Shown in pieces: positions 18,113 to 27,549 of a stretch of 64,000 bases of DNA (its first letter is position 1; every line of letters starts with the position of its first letter). The notes under the pieces were generated by a model. The model was not told the origin of the DNA and ran no database searches. It saw only the letters and a program-made list of their open reading frames with translations. The position numbers and the translations under genes were made by a program. Origin of the DNA: Salinilacihabitans rarus (GTDB lineage Archaea; Halobacteriota; Halobacteria; Halobacteriales; Natrialbaceae); NCBI RefSeq assembly GCF_024296665.1, contig NZ_CP100762.1:1674001-1738000 (forward strand), read 5' to 3'.

Positions 18113-19378
18113 ATGACCGTCGTCGGGCTGGACGACACCGACTCCCGCGAGCGCGGGATGTGTACGACCTACGTCGCGAGCCGCGTCGCCGACGACCTGC
18201 GCGAGGCGGGTGCCGTCGAGCGACTGCTCCTCGTCCGGCTCAACCCCGCGGTCGAGCACAAGACCCGGGGCAACGCCGCGCTGGCGATCCACGCCGACTG
18301 CGACGCCGAGACCGCCTTCGCCGTCGCCCGCGACGCCCTCGAATCGCTCGCGGAGACCGCCGACGAGCGGACCAACCCCGGCCTCGTCGTCGCCGCCCAC
18401 GACCCCGCCGACGCCCCGCCGGCCGTCCGCGCGTTCGCCCGCGAGGCCGTCCGCGACCACCACGAGATCGCCGACGCCGCGGCGCTGATCGACGCCGCCG
18501 GCTACCGCGGCTGGGGGCTGGGCAACGGCCGCGGTCGGATCGGCGCGCTCGCGGCCGTCGGCGCGTGGGCGGCGTTCGACGAGTGGACCTCCGAGTACAT
18601 CTCCTACCGCGACCCCGCCCGGTGGGGGACCGAGCGGGACGTCGACGTCGACAGCGTCTTCGCGGCCGCGGACGCCGGCTACCCCACGGTCTGGGACACC
18701 GTCGACCGCGGCGAGGGCGAGCCCGTCTGTGTCCCCCACACGCCGGGGCCGATCCTCCACGGGATCCGCGGCGACGACCCCGAGGCCGTCCGCGCCGTCG
18801 CCGCCCGGATCGAGAGCGAGCCGGTCGAGCGCGCCCGGCTGTTCGTCACGAACCAGGGGACCGACGCCCACCTCCGGGACGCGGCGCTCGCCGACGTCCG
18901 CGACCGCCGGGCCTACCGCGTCGACGGTCGGGTCGCCTCCGACCCCGAAACCCGCCGCGGCGGCCACGTCTTCTTCGACCTCGCCGACGGCGACGCGCGC
19001 CTCCAGTGTGCCGCCTTCGAGCCCACCAAGCGGTTCCGCGACCGCGTGCGCGCGCTGCGCGTCGGCGACCGCCTCACCGCCTGCGGCGAGGTCGCCCGCG
19101 GGACGCTCAAACTCGAGAAGTTCGCCGTCCGCGACCTCGTGCGCACCGAGCGGGTGACGCCGACGTGCCCCGACTGCGGGCGGACGATGGAGAGCGCGGG
19201 CCGCGACCAGGGCTACCGGTGTCGCGACTGCGGGACGCGCACCGCCGAGAAGGCGACGGCGCCGCTGGACCGCGACCTCGAACCGGGGTGGTACGAGGTG
19301 CCGCCCTGCGCCCGCCGCCACGTCGCGAAGCCGCTGGTCCGGGGCGGCTTCGACGCGCCGACCCACCCCGAGCGCTGA
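18113..19378 (+). CDS. tiaS: tRNA(Ile2) 2-agmatinylcytidine synthetase TiaS
   Basis: 421 residues, full length. TiaS attaches agmatine to C34 of tRNA-Ile2 (CAU) so that it reads AUA codons; essential in archaea. Seen in order: the N-terminal VVGLDDTDSRERGMCTTY motif (ATP/kinase-like domain), the central GYRGWGLGNGRGRIGALAA, an OB-fold (residues ~270-345) and a C-terminal zinc ribbon CPDCG...CRDCG (~353-375). Starts 43 bases after the GMC gene; no operon implied. Confidence 0.96.
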   Translation: MTVVGLDDTDSRERGMCTTYVASRVADDLREAGAVERLLLVRLNPAVEHKTRGNAALAIHADCDAETAFAVARDALESLAETADERTNPGLVVAAHDPADAPPAVRAFAREAVRDHHEIADAAALIDAAGYRGWGLGNGRGRIGALAAVGAWAAFDEWTSEYISYRDPARWGTERDVDVDSVFAAADAGYPTVWDTVDRGEGEPVCVPHTPGPILHGIRGDDPEAVRAVAARIESEPVERARLFVTNQGTDAHLRDAALADVRDRRAYRVDGRVASDPETRRGGHVFFDLADGDARLQCAAFEPTKRFRDRVRALRVGDRLTACGEVARGTLKLEKFAVRDLVRTERVTPTCPDCGRTMESAGRDQGYRCRDCGTRTAEKATAPLDRDLEPGWYEVPPCARRHVAKPLVRGGFDAPTHPER

Positions 19379-19463
19379 CGGCGGCCGGTCCGCGGGAACG
19401 TCCTCGCGGCGCTGTGTGCGGGTGCGGGGGTCGCGGTGCGGGGCCGAGCCGCGTGGAAAACGT

Positions 19464-19667
19464 CTACCGGAGGCTGACGCCCTGCCGGGCGAGGAACTTG
19501 CTGGCCTGCTTGATCTCGACGGGGCTGCCGATGATCCGGCAGTACTCCTCGTTCTCGGGGAAGATCGTCACGGTGAACCGGTTGTCGAGCTGCGTTTCGA
19601 GGCCGTCGATGGCCTCCTGCGGGAGAACGATCTGAGTGCTGTCACGCAGCCGCGACGGATCTGGCAT
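19464..19667 (-). CDS. VNG_1110C family small protein
   Basis: 67 residues from ATG 19667 (MPDPSRLRDSTQIVLPQEAI). A further in-frame ATG at 19724 would add 19 residues, but the family begins at MPDPSRLRDS. The conserved TVTIFPENEEYCRIIGSPVEIKQAS body and LARQGVSLR end mark a Halobacteria-only family of unknown function. It lies just downstream of the chemoreceptor-gene end on the same strand. Confidence 0.8.
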   Translation of the reverse strand: MPDPSRLRDSTQIVLPQEAIDGLETQLDNRFTVTIFPENEEYCRIIGSPVEIKQASKFLARQGVSLR

Positions 19668-19782
19668 TCCTACGCTCGGAGGATCACCTGCCCGGCGTTT
19701 ATGTGTGTCGAAGTCAGTTTGCATCGGTAACGGTCCACGAAGTTGAAAGTTTCCGACCGGCGAGCCCTCGGGCGATCGCGGC

Positions 19783-22221
19783 CTACCACTTCGCCTCGTC
19801 GGTCCCCTCCGACTCCTCCGGGGCGTCGGTCGAGTCGACGAACGTGAACGTCTCGTCCTCGTCGCCGTCCCCGGCCGGCGCCTCGTCGAAGGGGTTCTCG
19901 CGGTCCTCGACCGGATCCGTCGGCACCGTGTGATCCAGTTCGACGTCCGCGTCCGTCTCGAACTCGTCGAGGTCGGCCGACAGCCGCGCGGCCTGCTCGG
20001 AGAGGGCACTGGCCGACTGGCTCACCTCGGTGAGCGCCGTCGTCTGCTCCTCGCCGGCGGCCGCGACCGTCTCGGCTTCGGCCGTGGTCTCCTCGGAGAT
20101 GGTCGAGGCCTCGTCGACCATCGAGACGACCTCCTGGGTCGAGGCCGCCTGCTGTTCGGTGGCGGCCGAAATCTCTTGAACGCCGTCGTTGGTCTCCTCC
20201 GCGTAGGCCGCGATCTCTTCGAGCGCGTCGACGGCCTCCTCGACGGCGTCGCGGTGATCGGCGATCCGCTGGCTCGTACGCTGGACCTCCTCGGCCGTGC
20301 GGTCGGTCTGGGCCTTGATCTCCTCGATGCGGTCCTCGATGTCCTCGGCGGTCTCTTTGGTCTCCGAGGCGAGGTCCTTGACCTCGCTGGCGACGACCGA
20401 GAAGCCCTCGCCCGCGTCGCCGCTGTCGTTGCGCGAGGCCTCGATGTTGGCGTTCAGCGCCAGCATGTTGGTCTGGCCGGCCACCTCGCCGATGAACTCG
20501 ACGAGTTCGTCGATCCGGTCGATCTCGTCTTCGAGCGTCTCGATCTCGTCGACGGCGTCCTCGGCTTCCGCCTCGATCGCGTCCATCCCCTCGATGGCGT
20601 CGCCGGCGGCCTCCCGGCCCTGCCGGCCCGTCTCGGCGGTCCGCCGGGCGAGGCTCGCGACCTGGTTCGAGGAGGCGGCGATCTGCTCGGTCGTCGTCGA
20701 CAGCCCGTCCATCTCGCCGTTGATCGCCTGAAGGTTCTCGTTCTGGCGCTCGGCGCCGTCGGAGATCTCCTGGATCGATTCGGCGACCTGCTGGCTCGCG
20801 GCGTGGACCTCCTCGGTGCTGGCGGTGACCTCCTCGCTCGAGGCGGCGACCTCCGTCGCGAACTGCGACAGCCGCTCTGCGGTCTCCTCGAGTTGCGCGA
20901 CCATCCGGTTGAACTCGACGGCGATCTCCGACATCGCCTCGTTCTCGCTCTCGGGGTCGAGCCGGCGGGTGAGGTCGCCCTCGGCGCACTCGCGCATCAC
21001 GCTCCGGTACTCGTCGGCCTTCTGTTCGAGGTGACGGTTCAGCCGGGCGGTCTCGTCGCGGGCCTGCTCGGCCTGCTCGCGGGCCCGCTGGACCTCCCGG
21101 ATCTGCTCGCGCAGCGAGACGCGCATGCTGTCGAACGCGTCGTAGAGCTGGCCGATCTCGTCGACGCGGCTCGTCTCCAGTTCGGCGTCGAGGTCGCCCG
21201 CTTCGAGTTTCCGTGCCTGCTCGGCCAGCCGACCGAGCGAGCGGGTCGTGTTGCGCCCGACGACGGCGCCGACGAAGCCCAGCCCGAGCACCGAGAACGC
21301 CACCAGCGCGAGCACCGACTGCGTGATGTCGTCCTGGAGCGCGTAGGCCGCCTCGACCGGGACGTGGGTCATGACGACCCAGTCGGCCCCCGGCACCGGC
21401 GCGAAGCCCATGGCCATCACCGAGGAGTGGCCGTGGCCGCCCATCTCCATCTCGACGTAGTCCGTCTCGCCGTCGATCCCGCGATCGACCGCCATCGACT
21501 CCACTTCAAACTCGTCTTCAGCCCCCATATTTTGGGTGTTTATATCCTCGCGATGATGACTCATCACGACGGTCCCGCGCTCGTCGACCACGTGCGTGAA
21601 CGCGCCGTCCGCGGTCGACGGCCGTTCGAGCTGGCCGGTCTGGGCCTCGAGGTCGATGACCACGACGATCGCCCGCCCGTCGTTGTCGGGGACCTGACTG
21701 ACGAACGCGACCGCCGGCGCGTCGATCACCGGGTCGTGGTACGGGTGGGTCACGGTCGTCGGCGACCCCTCGTCGAACGCGAGGCCGTCGACCGTCCACT
21801 CGACCTCCGCGTCGGCGTAGGCGCTCGCCGCGACGCCGCTCTCGCTGCTCTCGAGGACCGTCCGGGTGCCCCGATCGTAGTAGTGGATGGCGGCGACGGA
21901 CGCGGGCGCCTCGGCGCGTTCGGCTTCGAGGTACGGCCCGATGGCCGTCTCGTCGCCGGCCCGGACGACGTCGGTCTCGGCGAGGTGACGCGACGTGGCC
22001 TCGGTACGGTCGACCCACTCCGCCAGCGTGTTCGCCTGCAACACCGTCGACCGCTCCATGGTCTCCTCGGTGCTCTCCTCGAGTGCCGTCCCGGTCTGGA
22101 CGTAGATGATGCCACCGATCGCCGCGATCACCACGACGACGGCCAGAAACAGGACCGCCAGTTTGAGCGAGAAGCTCCCCTTGAGACGTCGAATCGGCGA
22201 TAACGTACTGCTGTCGCTCAT
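19783..22221 (-). CDS. Methyl-accepting chemotaxis protein (halobacterial transducer)
   Basis: 812 residues. TM1 at ~20-42, an extracellular dCache-type sensor (~43-300; IHYYDRGTRTVLESS, VVIDLEAQTGQLE), TM2 at ~303-326, a HAMP domain (~328-380), a second HAMP-like stretch (~425-475) and the cytoplasmic signalling hairpin whose tip reads VAGQTNMLALNANIEASRN (~590-610). Gln/Glu pairs around it (STEEVHAASQQ, AAGEEQTTAL) are candidate methylation sites. The tip segment NDSGDAGEGFSVVASEVKDLA identifies the CheA/CheW-binding region. The ligand cannot be inferred. A short A/T-rich patch inside the sensor domain has atypical codons. The TATA-like TTTTTATC on the reverse strand (22246-22253) predicts a leaderless mRNA. 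Confidence 0.95.
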   Translation of the reverse strand: MSDSSTLSPIRRLKGSFSLKLAVLFLAVVVVIAAIGGIIYVQTGTALEESTEETMERSTVLQANTLAEWVDRTEATSRHLAETDVVRAGDETAIGPYLEAERAEAPASVAAIHYYDRGTRTVLESSESGVAASAYADAEVEWTVDGLAFDEGSPTTVTHPYHDPVIDAPAVAFVSQVPDNDGRAIVVVIDLEAQTGQLERPSTADGAFTHVVDERGTVVMSHHREDINTQNMGAEDEFEVESMAVDRGIDGETDYVEMEMGGHGHSSVMAMGFAPVPGADWVVMTHVPVEAAYALQDDITQSVLALVAFSVLGLGFVGAVVGRNTTRSLGRLAEQARKLEAGDLDAELETSRVDEIGQLYDAFDSMRVSLREQIREVQRAREQAEQARDETARLNRHLEQKADEYRSVMRECAEGDLTRRLDPESENEAMSEIAVEFNRMVAQLEETAERLSQFATEVAASSEEVTASTEEVHAASQQVAESIQEISDGAERQNENLQAINGEMDGLSTTTEQIAASSNQVASLARRTAETGRQGREAAGDAIEGMDAIEAEAEDAVDEIETLEDEIDRIDELVEFIGEVAGQTNMLALNANIEASRNDSGDAGEGFSVVASEVKDLASETKETAEDIEDRIEEIKAQTDRTAEEVQRTSQRIADHRDAVEEAVDALEEIAAYAEETNDGVQEISAATEQQAASTQEVVSMVDEASTISEETTAEAETVAAAGEEQTTALTEVSQSASALSEQAARLSADLDEFETDADVELDHTVPTDPVEDRENPFDEAPAGDGDEDETFTFVDSTDAPEESEGTDEAKW

Positions 22222-22296
22222 GTTCGCCTATGCCGAGACACTCACGTGATAAAAAACTAACCTTGAACAGTTATAACATGATCGTTGATACTTTTT

Positions 22297-22319
22297 CGGC
22301 CGGCGGCCGTCGCCGGCCG
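22297..22319. repeat. Perfect 9-bp GC hairpin in a divergent promoter region
   Basis: CGGCCGGCG at 22297-22305 is repeated inverted at 22311-22319 around a five-base loop. It lies between the divergent chemoreceptor and DRG GTPase genes, so it is not a terminator for either; possibly an operator or merely GC-rich symmetry. Confidence 0.4.
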
Positions 22320-22407
22320 CCCGCGCGGATCGCCGTCCAGTACGGCGATTTTTTCGGGCCGGATGGGTCGAAAGTGTTTTTCGGCGGGGCCGGCTGGGCC
22401 TAGACAC

Positions 22408-23517
22408 ATGGGGCTCGAGGAGGAGATCGAGGCAATCGAGGAGGAGATCGCCAACACGCCCTACAACAAGTCGACGGAGGCCCACATCGGCCGCCTGAAA
22501 GCCAAACTCGCCGAGAAAAAAGAGAAACTCGAGAACCAGTCGTCGGCCGGCGGCGGCCACGGCTACGCCGTCGAGAAGACCGGCGACGCGACGGTCGCGC
22601 TGGTGGGCTTCCCGAGCGTCGGCAAGTCCTCGCTGCTGAACGCGCTGACCAACGCCGACTCCGAGATCGGCGAGTACGAGTTCACCACCCTCGACGTCAA
22701 CCCGGGGATGTGCAAACACAGGGGGGCGAACATCCAGATCCTCGACGTGCCCGGGCTGATCGAGGGCGCCGCCTCCGGCCGCGGCGACGGCCAGCAGGTG
22801 CTCTCGGTCGTTCGCAACGCCGACCTGATCGTCTTCGTCCTCTCGGTGTTCGAGATCGAGCAGTACGACCGCCTCCGCGAGGAACTGTACGACATCAAGA
22901 TCCGCGTCGACGAGCAGCCCCCGCGCGTGACCGTCCGCCCCAAGCACAAAGACGGCATCAAGCTCACCTCGAGCGCCGACCAGGACCTAGACGAGGAGAC
23001 GATCAAGGACGTCCTCCGCGAGCACGGCTACGTCAACGCCGACGTCAACCTCGGCGAGCGCGTCGACATCGACCGGCTCATCGACGGCCTGATGGACAAC
23101 CGCGAGTACATCCCCTCGATCACCTGCGTCAACAAGGTCGACCTCATCGACCCCGACTACAAGGAGACCGTCGACGAGCGACTGCGCGAGCGCGACCTCG
23201 ACCCCGAGGAGGTGACGTTCATCAGCGCCGAGGCCGAGCGGGGACTGGAGGCGTTCAAAGACCGGATGTGGGAGAACCTCGGGCTCATCCGGGTCTACAT
23301 GGACAAGCCCGGCCGCGGCGTCGACTGGGACGAACCGCTGGTGGTCGAGGCGGGCGCGACCGTCGCCGACGCGGTCGAGAAACTCGGCGGCGACTTCGAG
23401 GAGCGCTTTCGCTTCGCCCGCGTCTCCGGCCCGAGCGCGACCCACGACGAACAGCAGGTCGGCGACGGCCACGTCCTCGAAGACGGCGACGTCCTGAAGC
23501 TGATTCTGCGCCGCTGA
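22408..23517 (+). CDS. DRG/Rbg-family GTPase
   Basis: 369 residues. A basic/acidic coiled helical start (LEEEIEAIEEEIANTPYNKSTEAHIGRLKAK) then the G domain: G1 GFPSVGKSS at 67-75, G3 DVPGLIEGAA, G4 NKVD and G5 SAEAERG, ending in a TGS domain (residues ~290-369; GRGVDWDEPLVVEAGATVADAVEKL). This is the archaeal orthologue of eukaryotic DRG1/2, a ribosome-associated translation GTPase. The ATG at 22408 matches the conserved MGLEEEI start; a longer open frame upstream is not used. Confidence 0.95.
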   Translation: MGLEEEIEAIEEEIANTPYNKSTEAHIGRLKAKLAEKKEKLENQSSAGGGHGYAVEKTGDATVALVGFPSVGKSSLLNALTNADSEIGEYEFTTLDVNPGMCKHRGANIQILDVPGLIEGAASGRGDGQQVLSVVRNADLIVFVLSVFEIEQYDRLREELYDIKIRVDEQPPRVTVRPKHKDGIKLTSSADQDLDEETIKDVLREHGYVNADVNLGERVDIDRLIDGLMDNREYIPSITCVNKVDLIDPDYKETVDERLRERDLDPEEVTFISAEAERGLEAFKDRMWENLGLIRVYMDKPGRGVDWDEPLVVEAGATVADAVEKLGGDFEERFRFARVSGPSATHDEQQVGDGHVLEDGDVLKLILRR

Positions 23518-23579
23518 CCCCCGCGGCCGGGCCGGAAGGCGCTCCATAACTAACCCGCTCGGCGGGGCGCTCTCGCCCG

Positions 23580-24899
23580 ATGACGCGCGTCCCGGGAGTG
23601 AACGGGCGGACGAACGGGCGAACCGGATCCCAATCGCAATCGCGGGGGCCGCTGGCGGCCGCGCGGGAGGTACTCGACCCCCGCGTCGGCGGGGCCCGCG
23701 CGGCGCTCGAACGGCCGGATCGGATCGACCCGCCGTACGAGCGCTGGCTCGACGACGCCCTCGCGGCGCTGTTCCGGCCGGTCGAGGCCGACGGCTTCTG
23801 GGACGACGAGGCGGGGCGGTTCGTCCGCGCGCTGTGCTGGACGCCGACCGCCGACGGCCTCGCCTGGGCGCCCCCGCGGGGGCGGGGCTTCCCCCACGGC
23901 CCGCTCGCGACGATGGGCGCGATGGCGTGGCGCGATTCGCCGGCCGGCACCGACGCCTACGACGCGAAGCTGCGCCGCCAGCTCGCGGCCTGCCGGCGGC
24001 TGGTCGCCGAGGAGCGGTACGCCGACCGCCGCGAGGCGGCCGTCCTCGGGCCGCTGCTCGACGCGTTCGCCCGCGCCGGGACGCGCTTCGGCGACGAGTG
24101 GCTCGACGCCGCCCGCGAGTGCTTCGAACGCACGCGCGGCTGCGCGTTCGAGCGCGCGGCCGACGGACTGGTGCTGGCCGGCTGGGCGACCCTCGCCGAG
24201 CGGACGGGCGACCGCGAGGTCCGCGCGGCGCTCTCGGAGGCGCTGGGGCTGATCGACGGCGCCCGGGGGGCCGACGACCCCCTCGGGCTGGCCGCCCCGG
24301 CGGGGCGGCGCCACCGCCACGAGCAGTACGCCTGCTGGGGGCTGGCCCGCGCGGCGGCCGTCACCGACCGGCGCGACGCCCTCGACGCCGTCGAGGCCGC
24401 CCTCGAACGCGCGATCGACCGCCGGCTGCGCGGCGACGGGGCCTTTCTCGCGACGACAGCGCCGCTGGGGCGCCGGCTGAGCGACCGCGCGCTCGAACTC
24501 GTGGGGGCGCCGCCGGGACGCTGGCGCGTACTGTTCGCCGCAGACCAGACGGCGTTTGCGACCGCGGTCGCCGAGTACGCCGCCGCGGGCGGCGAGTACG
24601 GCTACGAGCGCGAGGTGGCGGCCGCGATGGGCTGGCTCGCCGCCACCAACCCCCTCGGCACCGATCTGCGGTCGGTCACCGGGCTGGGCGTCCCGCTGCG
24701 GGCGGTGGCGACCGACGGCCGGATCGACCTGCCGCGCCACCGCTTCGTGGGCGTCCACGAGGTCGGCACGCTCGTCGCCGCGCTGACGCACCTCACCGCG
24801 GGCGCGCTCGCCGACGACCGCGCCGTCGGCGACGCCTACGCCCGCGCCGCCGGCGAGCGCGACACCGCCGAGTGGGAGGTCACGGACGCGAGCGACTGA
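23580..24899 (+). CDS. Haloarchaeal all-helical protein, function unknown
   Basis: 439 residues, soluble, Ala/Arg/Asp-rich. Repeating helix pairs (for example AKLRRQLAACRRLVAEERYADRREAAV split over two helices; DEWLDAARECFERTRG; RALDAVEAALERAI) suggest an alpha/alpha toroid like those of glycosyl hydrolases, but no catalytic motif is recognisable. The first ~30 residues are low complexity; a later GTG or ATG start cannot be excluded. It sits 62 bases after the DRG gene in the same direction. Confidence 0.6.
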   Translation: MTRVPGVNGRTNGRTGSQSQSRGPLAAAREVLDPRVGGARAALERPDRIDPPYERWLDDALAALFRPVEADGFWDDEAGRFVRALCWTPTADGLAWAPPRGRGFPHGPLATMGAMAWRDSPAGTDAYDAKLRRQLAACRRLVAEERYADRREAAVLGPLLDAFARAGTRFGDEWLDAARECFERTRGCAFERAADGLVLAGWATLAERTGDREVRAALSEALGLIDGARGADDPLGLAAPAGRRHRHEQYACWGLARAAAVTDRRDALDAVEAALERAIDRRLRGDGAFLATTAPLGRRLSDRALELVGAPPGRWRVLFAADQTAFATAVAEYAAAGGEYGYEREVAAAMGWLAATNPLGTDLRSVTGLGVPLRAVATDGRIDLPRHRFVGVHEVGTLVAALTHLTAGALADDRAVGDAYARAAGERDTAEWEVTDASD

Positions 24900-24981
24900 G
24901 GCGGCGGCGGGCAGACGGGTGCCCCGCCGGACACCGCGCGACTACGATCATTTTTACCGTTGCAGGAGAAACTGCCAACGT

Positions 24982-26673
24982 ATGTCCGAATTCGGGGCGC
25001 TATCACTGGTTCCCCCGCTGCTCGCGATCGTGCTCGCGATCTGGACGCGCCGGCCGATCCTGTCTCTGTTTCTCGGGATCTGGTCCGGCGGCGTCATCGT
25101 CACCGGGGGGATCGGGATCGATCAGACCTTCGACTGGATCGTCGAGGCGATCATCGCCGACGACGGCTTCCACGTGCAGATCCTCCTGTTCACGCTGCTG
25201 CTCGGTTCGGGCGTCGCGCTGATCTGGCGGCTCGGCGGGGCGGTCGCCGTCCGGGACTGGGCGACCACCCGGCTCCAGACCCAGCGCACCGTCGGTCTGG
25301 CGACGTGGATCCTCGGCATCCTCATGTTCTTCGACGACTACGCCAACACGGCCATCGTCGGCTCCACGATGCGCGAAATCTCCGACGAGATGCGCATCTC
25401 CCGCGAGAAGCTCTCGTACATCGTCGACTCGACGGCCGCGCCCGTCGCGACGCTCGTCATCTCGAGCTGGGTCGCGTTCCAGCTCTCGCTGATCAGCAGC
25501 GCCTACAGCGACCTCGGGGTCAGCGAGGAGGCGCCGACGGCGTTCCAGACGTTCGTACAGTCGATCCCGTACAACGTCTACGCGCTGCTGGCGATCCTCA
25601 TGGTCGGCATCGTCGTCTACACCCGCCGGGACTACGGCGAGATGCTCGACGCCGAACACCGCTCGTGGCGCCACGGCGAGGTCAACCGCGCCGGCGCCCA
25701 GCCGCTGCAGAAGGTGCAGGCGGACCTCGGCGAGCCGGTCGACGACCGCCCGATGCTGCGGACGTTCTTCGCGCCGATCCTCGTGTTGATCGCCGTCACG
25801 CTGTCGAGCGCCGCCTGGACCGGCTACGTGGCGTGGGTAGACCAGCAGCTCGAAGCGGGGGCGACGGCGTCGCTCAGCGCCGCCGCAGCCGAGGACGGGC
25901 TCGCGACGGTGCTGGTCGACGTCGTCGGCCTCGGCGACTTCGCCGTCGCGCTCATCTGGGGTTCGTTCGCGATGGTCGCGACCGGGATGGCCGTCGGGCT
26001 GGTCTACGACCTCGTCGACGTCGACGAGGCCGTCGAGACCGTCCTCGACGGCTTCGGCATCATGCTCACCGCGGTGACGGTGCTCGTCCTCGCGTGGACG
26101 ATCAGCACCGTCGCCGAGACCCTCGGCACCGGCGAGTACGTCGCCGGCGCCGCCGAGGGGGTCGTCTCGCCGGCGATCCTCCCGGTGATCGTCCTCTTCG
26201 TCGCCACGTTCATCGCGTTCACGATGGGGTCGTCGTGGGCGACGATGGGGATCGTGACGCCGATCTCGATCTCCGTCGCGTACGAACTGACCGGCGGCTT
26301 CGAGGTCATGCCGGTCATCGTCGGCGCCGTCTTCTCCGGGGCGATCGCCGGCGACCACACCTCGCCGATCTCCGACACCACGGTCCTCTCGTCGACGTTC
26401 ACCGGCGCGGACCTGATCGACCACGTCCGCACCCAGATCTACTACGCCGGGACGGTCCTCGTCGTGGTCGTGGTCTGTTACCTGCTGTACGGCTACCTCG
26501 GCGTGCCCCCGAGCGTCTACCTCCCGCTGGGGGCGGTGTTGCTCGTCGGCCTCGTCTACGGCCTCTCGGAACTCGACGCGGCCCGCAAGGGGATCTCCCC
26601 GATCGCCTCCGCCGTCGAGCCGGAGGTCGACCGCGACGAGGAGGCCGAGGCCGGCGCCCACGGCGCCGAGTAA
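24982..26673 (+). CDS. Na+/H+ antiporter of the NhaC type
   Basis: 563 residues with about 12 hydrophobic segments. Family marks: opening SLVPPLLAIVLAIWTRRPILSLFLGIW, the FFDDYANTAIVG motif (~115-126, a Na+/H+-path Asp pair), DSTAAPVATLVISSWVAF and the C-terminal FTMGSSWATMGIVTPI plus GAIAGDHTSPISDTTVLSSTF. The NhaC family expels Na+ in exchange for protons; related members transport lactate/malate, so some substrate doubt remains. Start at 24982 gives a clean MSEFGALSL; the upstream in-frame ATG at 24919 adds a charged stretch not seen in the family. Confidence 0.9.
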   Translation: MSEFGALSLVPPLLAIVLAIWTRRPILSLFLGIWSGGVIVTGGIGIDQTFDWIVEAIIADDGFHVQILLFTLLLGSGVALIWRLGGAVAVRDWATTRLQTQRTVGLATWILGILMFFDDYANTAIVGSTMREISDEMRISREKLSYIVDSTAAPVATLVISSWVAFQLSLISSAYSDLGVSEEAPTAFQTFVQSIPYNVYALLAILMVGIVVYTRRDYGEMLDAEHRSWRHGEVNRAGAQPLQKVQADLGEPVDDRPMLRTFFAPILVLIAVTLSSAAWTGYVAWVDQQLEAGATASLSAAAAEDGLATVLVDVVGLGDFAVALIWGSFAMVATGMAVGLVYDLVDVDEAVETVLDGFGIMLTAVTVLVLAWTISTVAETLGTGEYVAGAAEGVVSPAILPVIVLFVATFIAFTMGSSWATMGIVTPISISVAYELTGGFEVMPVIVGAVFSGAIAGDHTSPISDTTVLSSTFTGADLIDHVRTQIYYAGTVLVVVVVCYLLYGYLGVPPSVYLPLGAVLLVGLVYGLSELDAARKGISPIASAVEPEVDRDEEAEAGAHGAE

Positions 26674-26749
26674 GCGCCCGTCCGCGGTCGCGGTCGAGGC
26701 GTTGACCGCCTTCGCTACCCTTTTCCCGCCCGCACGAGACCTATCCCGT

Positions 26750-27541
26750 ATGGACGGAACGCTCGACCACGTCATGATCCGGGTGTCGGACCTCGAGGAG
26801 TCCCTCGACTGGTACGGGACACACCTCGACTACGAGGAGAAAGACCGCCACGAGGGCGACGGCTTCACCATCGTCTACCTCGGCCCCGAGGAACTCGGCG
26901 AGGAGGGGGCGATGCTCGAACTCACCCACAACGAGGGCGAGACGCCCGAACTCGGCGACGCGTGGGGCCACATCGCCGTCCGCGTCCCCGAGGGCGAACT
27001 CGAGGCCCACTACCAGCAGCTCATGGACGGGGGCGTCGAGGACTACCGCGACCCCGAATCCTGCGGCGGCCGCTACGCGTTCGTCAAAGACCCCGACGGC
27101 CACGAGGTCGAACTCGTCCAGCGCGACCCCGACCTCCCGACGTGGTCGCTCGACCACACGATGATCCGCGTCGAGGACGCCGACGAGGCGCTGGGCTTTT
27201 GGACCCGCAAGTTCGAGTACGTCGAGACCGGCCGCTGGGAGGCCGACACGTTCGCGAACTACTTCGTCGAACCCGAAGACGCCGCCGACGAGGCGATGTC
27301 GGTCGAACTCACCTACAACTACGACGGCCGCAGCTACGAGATGGGCGACGCGTGGGGCCACCTCTGTGTCCGCGTCGACGACCTCGGCGAGGACTGGGAG
27401 CAACTGCTGGTCCGCGAGGCCGCCGACTACCGCGACCCCGCGAGCAACGACGACATGTACGCGTTCACGACGGACCCCGACGGCCACGAGATCGAACTGC
27501 TCGAACGCGACCCCGAGGCCGAGTCGCTGTTCCCCTTCTGA
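26750..27541 (+). CDS. Double-VOC (glyoxalase/dioxygenase fold) protein
   Basis: 263 residues, two tandem VOC units: ~1-125 (DHVMIRVSDLEESLDWY, GDAWGHIAVRV, DPDGHEVELVQRD) and ~130-263 (DHTMIRVEDADEALGFW, GDAWGHLCVRV, DPDGHEIELLERD). Each has the His/Glu metal set of glyoxalase-I-like folds (His in DH-MIRV, Glu in MLELT/SVELT, His in WGH, Glu in VEL/IEL). Lactoylglutathione lyase annotation is common for such proteins, but Halobacteria lack glutathione, so methylglyoxal-thiol detoxification is only a possibility. Single gene; TATA-like TACCCTTTT precedes. Confidence 0.88.
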   Translation: MDGTLDHVMIRVSDLEESLDWYGTHLDYEEKDRHEGDGFTIVYLGPEELGEEGAMLELTHNEGETPELGDAWGHIAVRVPEGELEAHYQQLMDGGVEDYRDPESCGGRYAFVKDPDGHEVELVQRDPDLPTWSLDHTMIRVEDADEALGFWTRKFEYVETGRWEADTFANYFVEPEDAADEAMSVELTYNYDGRSYEMGDAWGHLCVRVDDLGEDWEQLLVREAADYRDPASNDDMYAFTTDPDGHEIELLERDPEAESLFPF

Positions 27542-27549
27542 GCGCCCGC

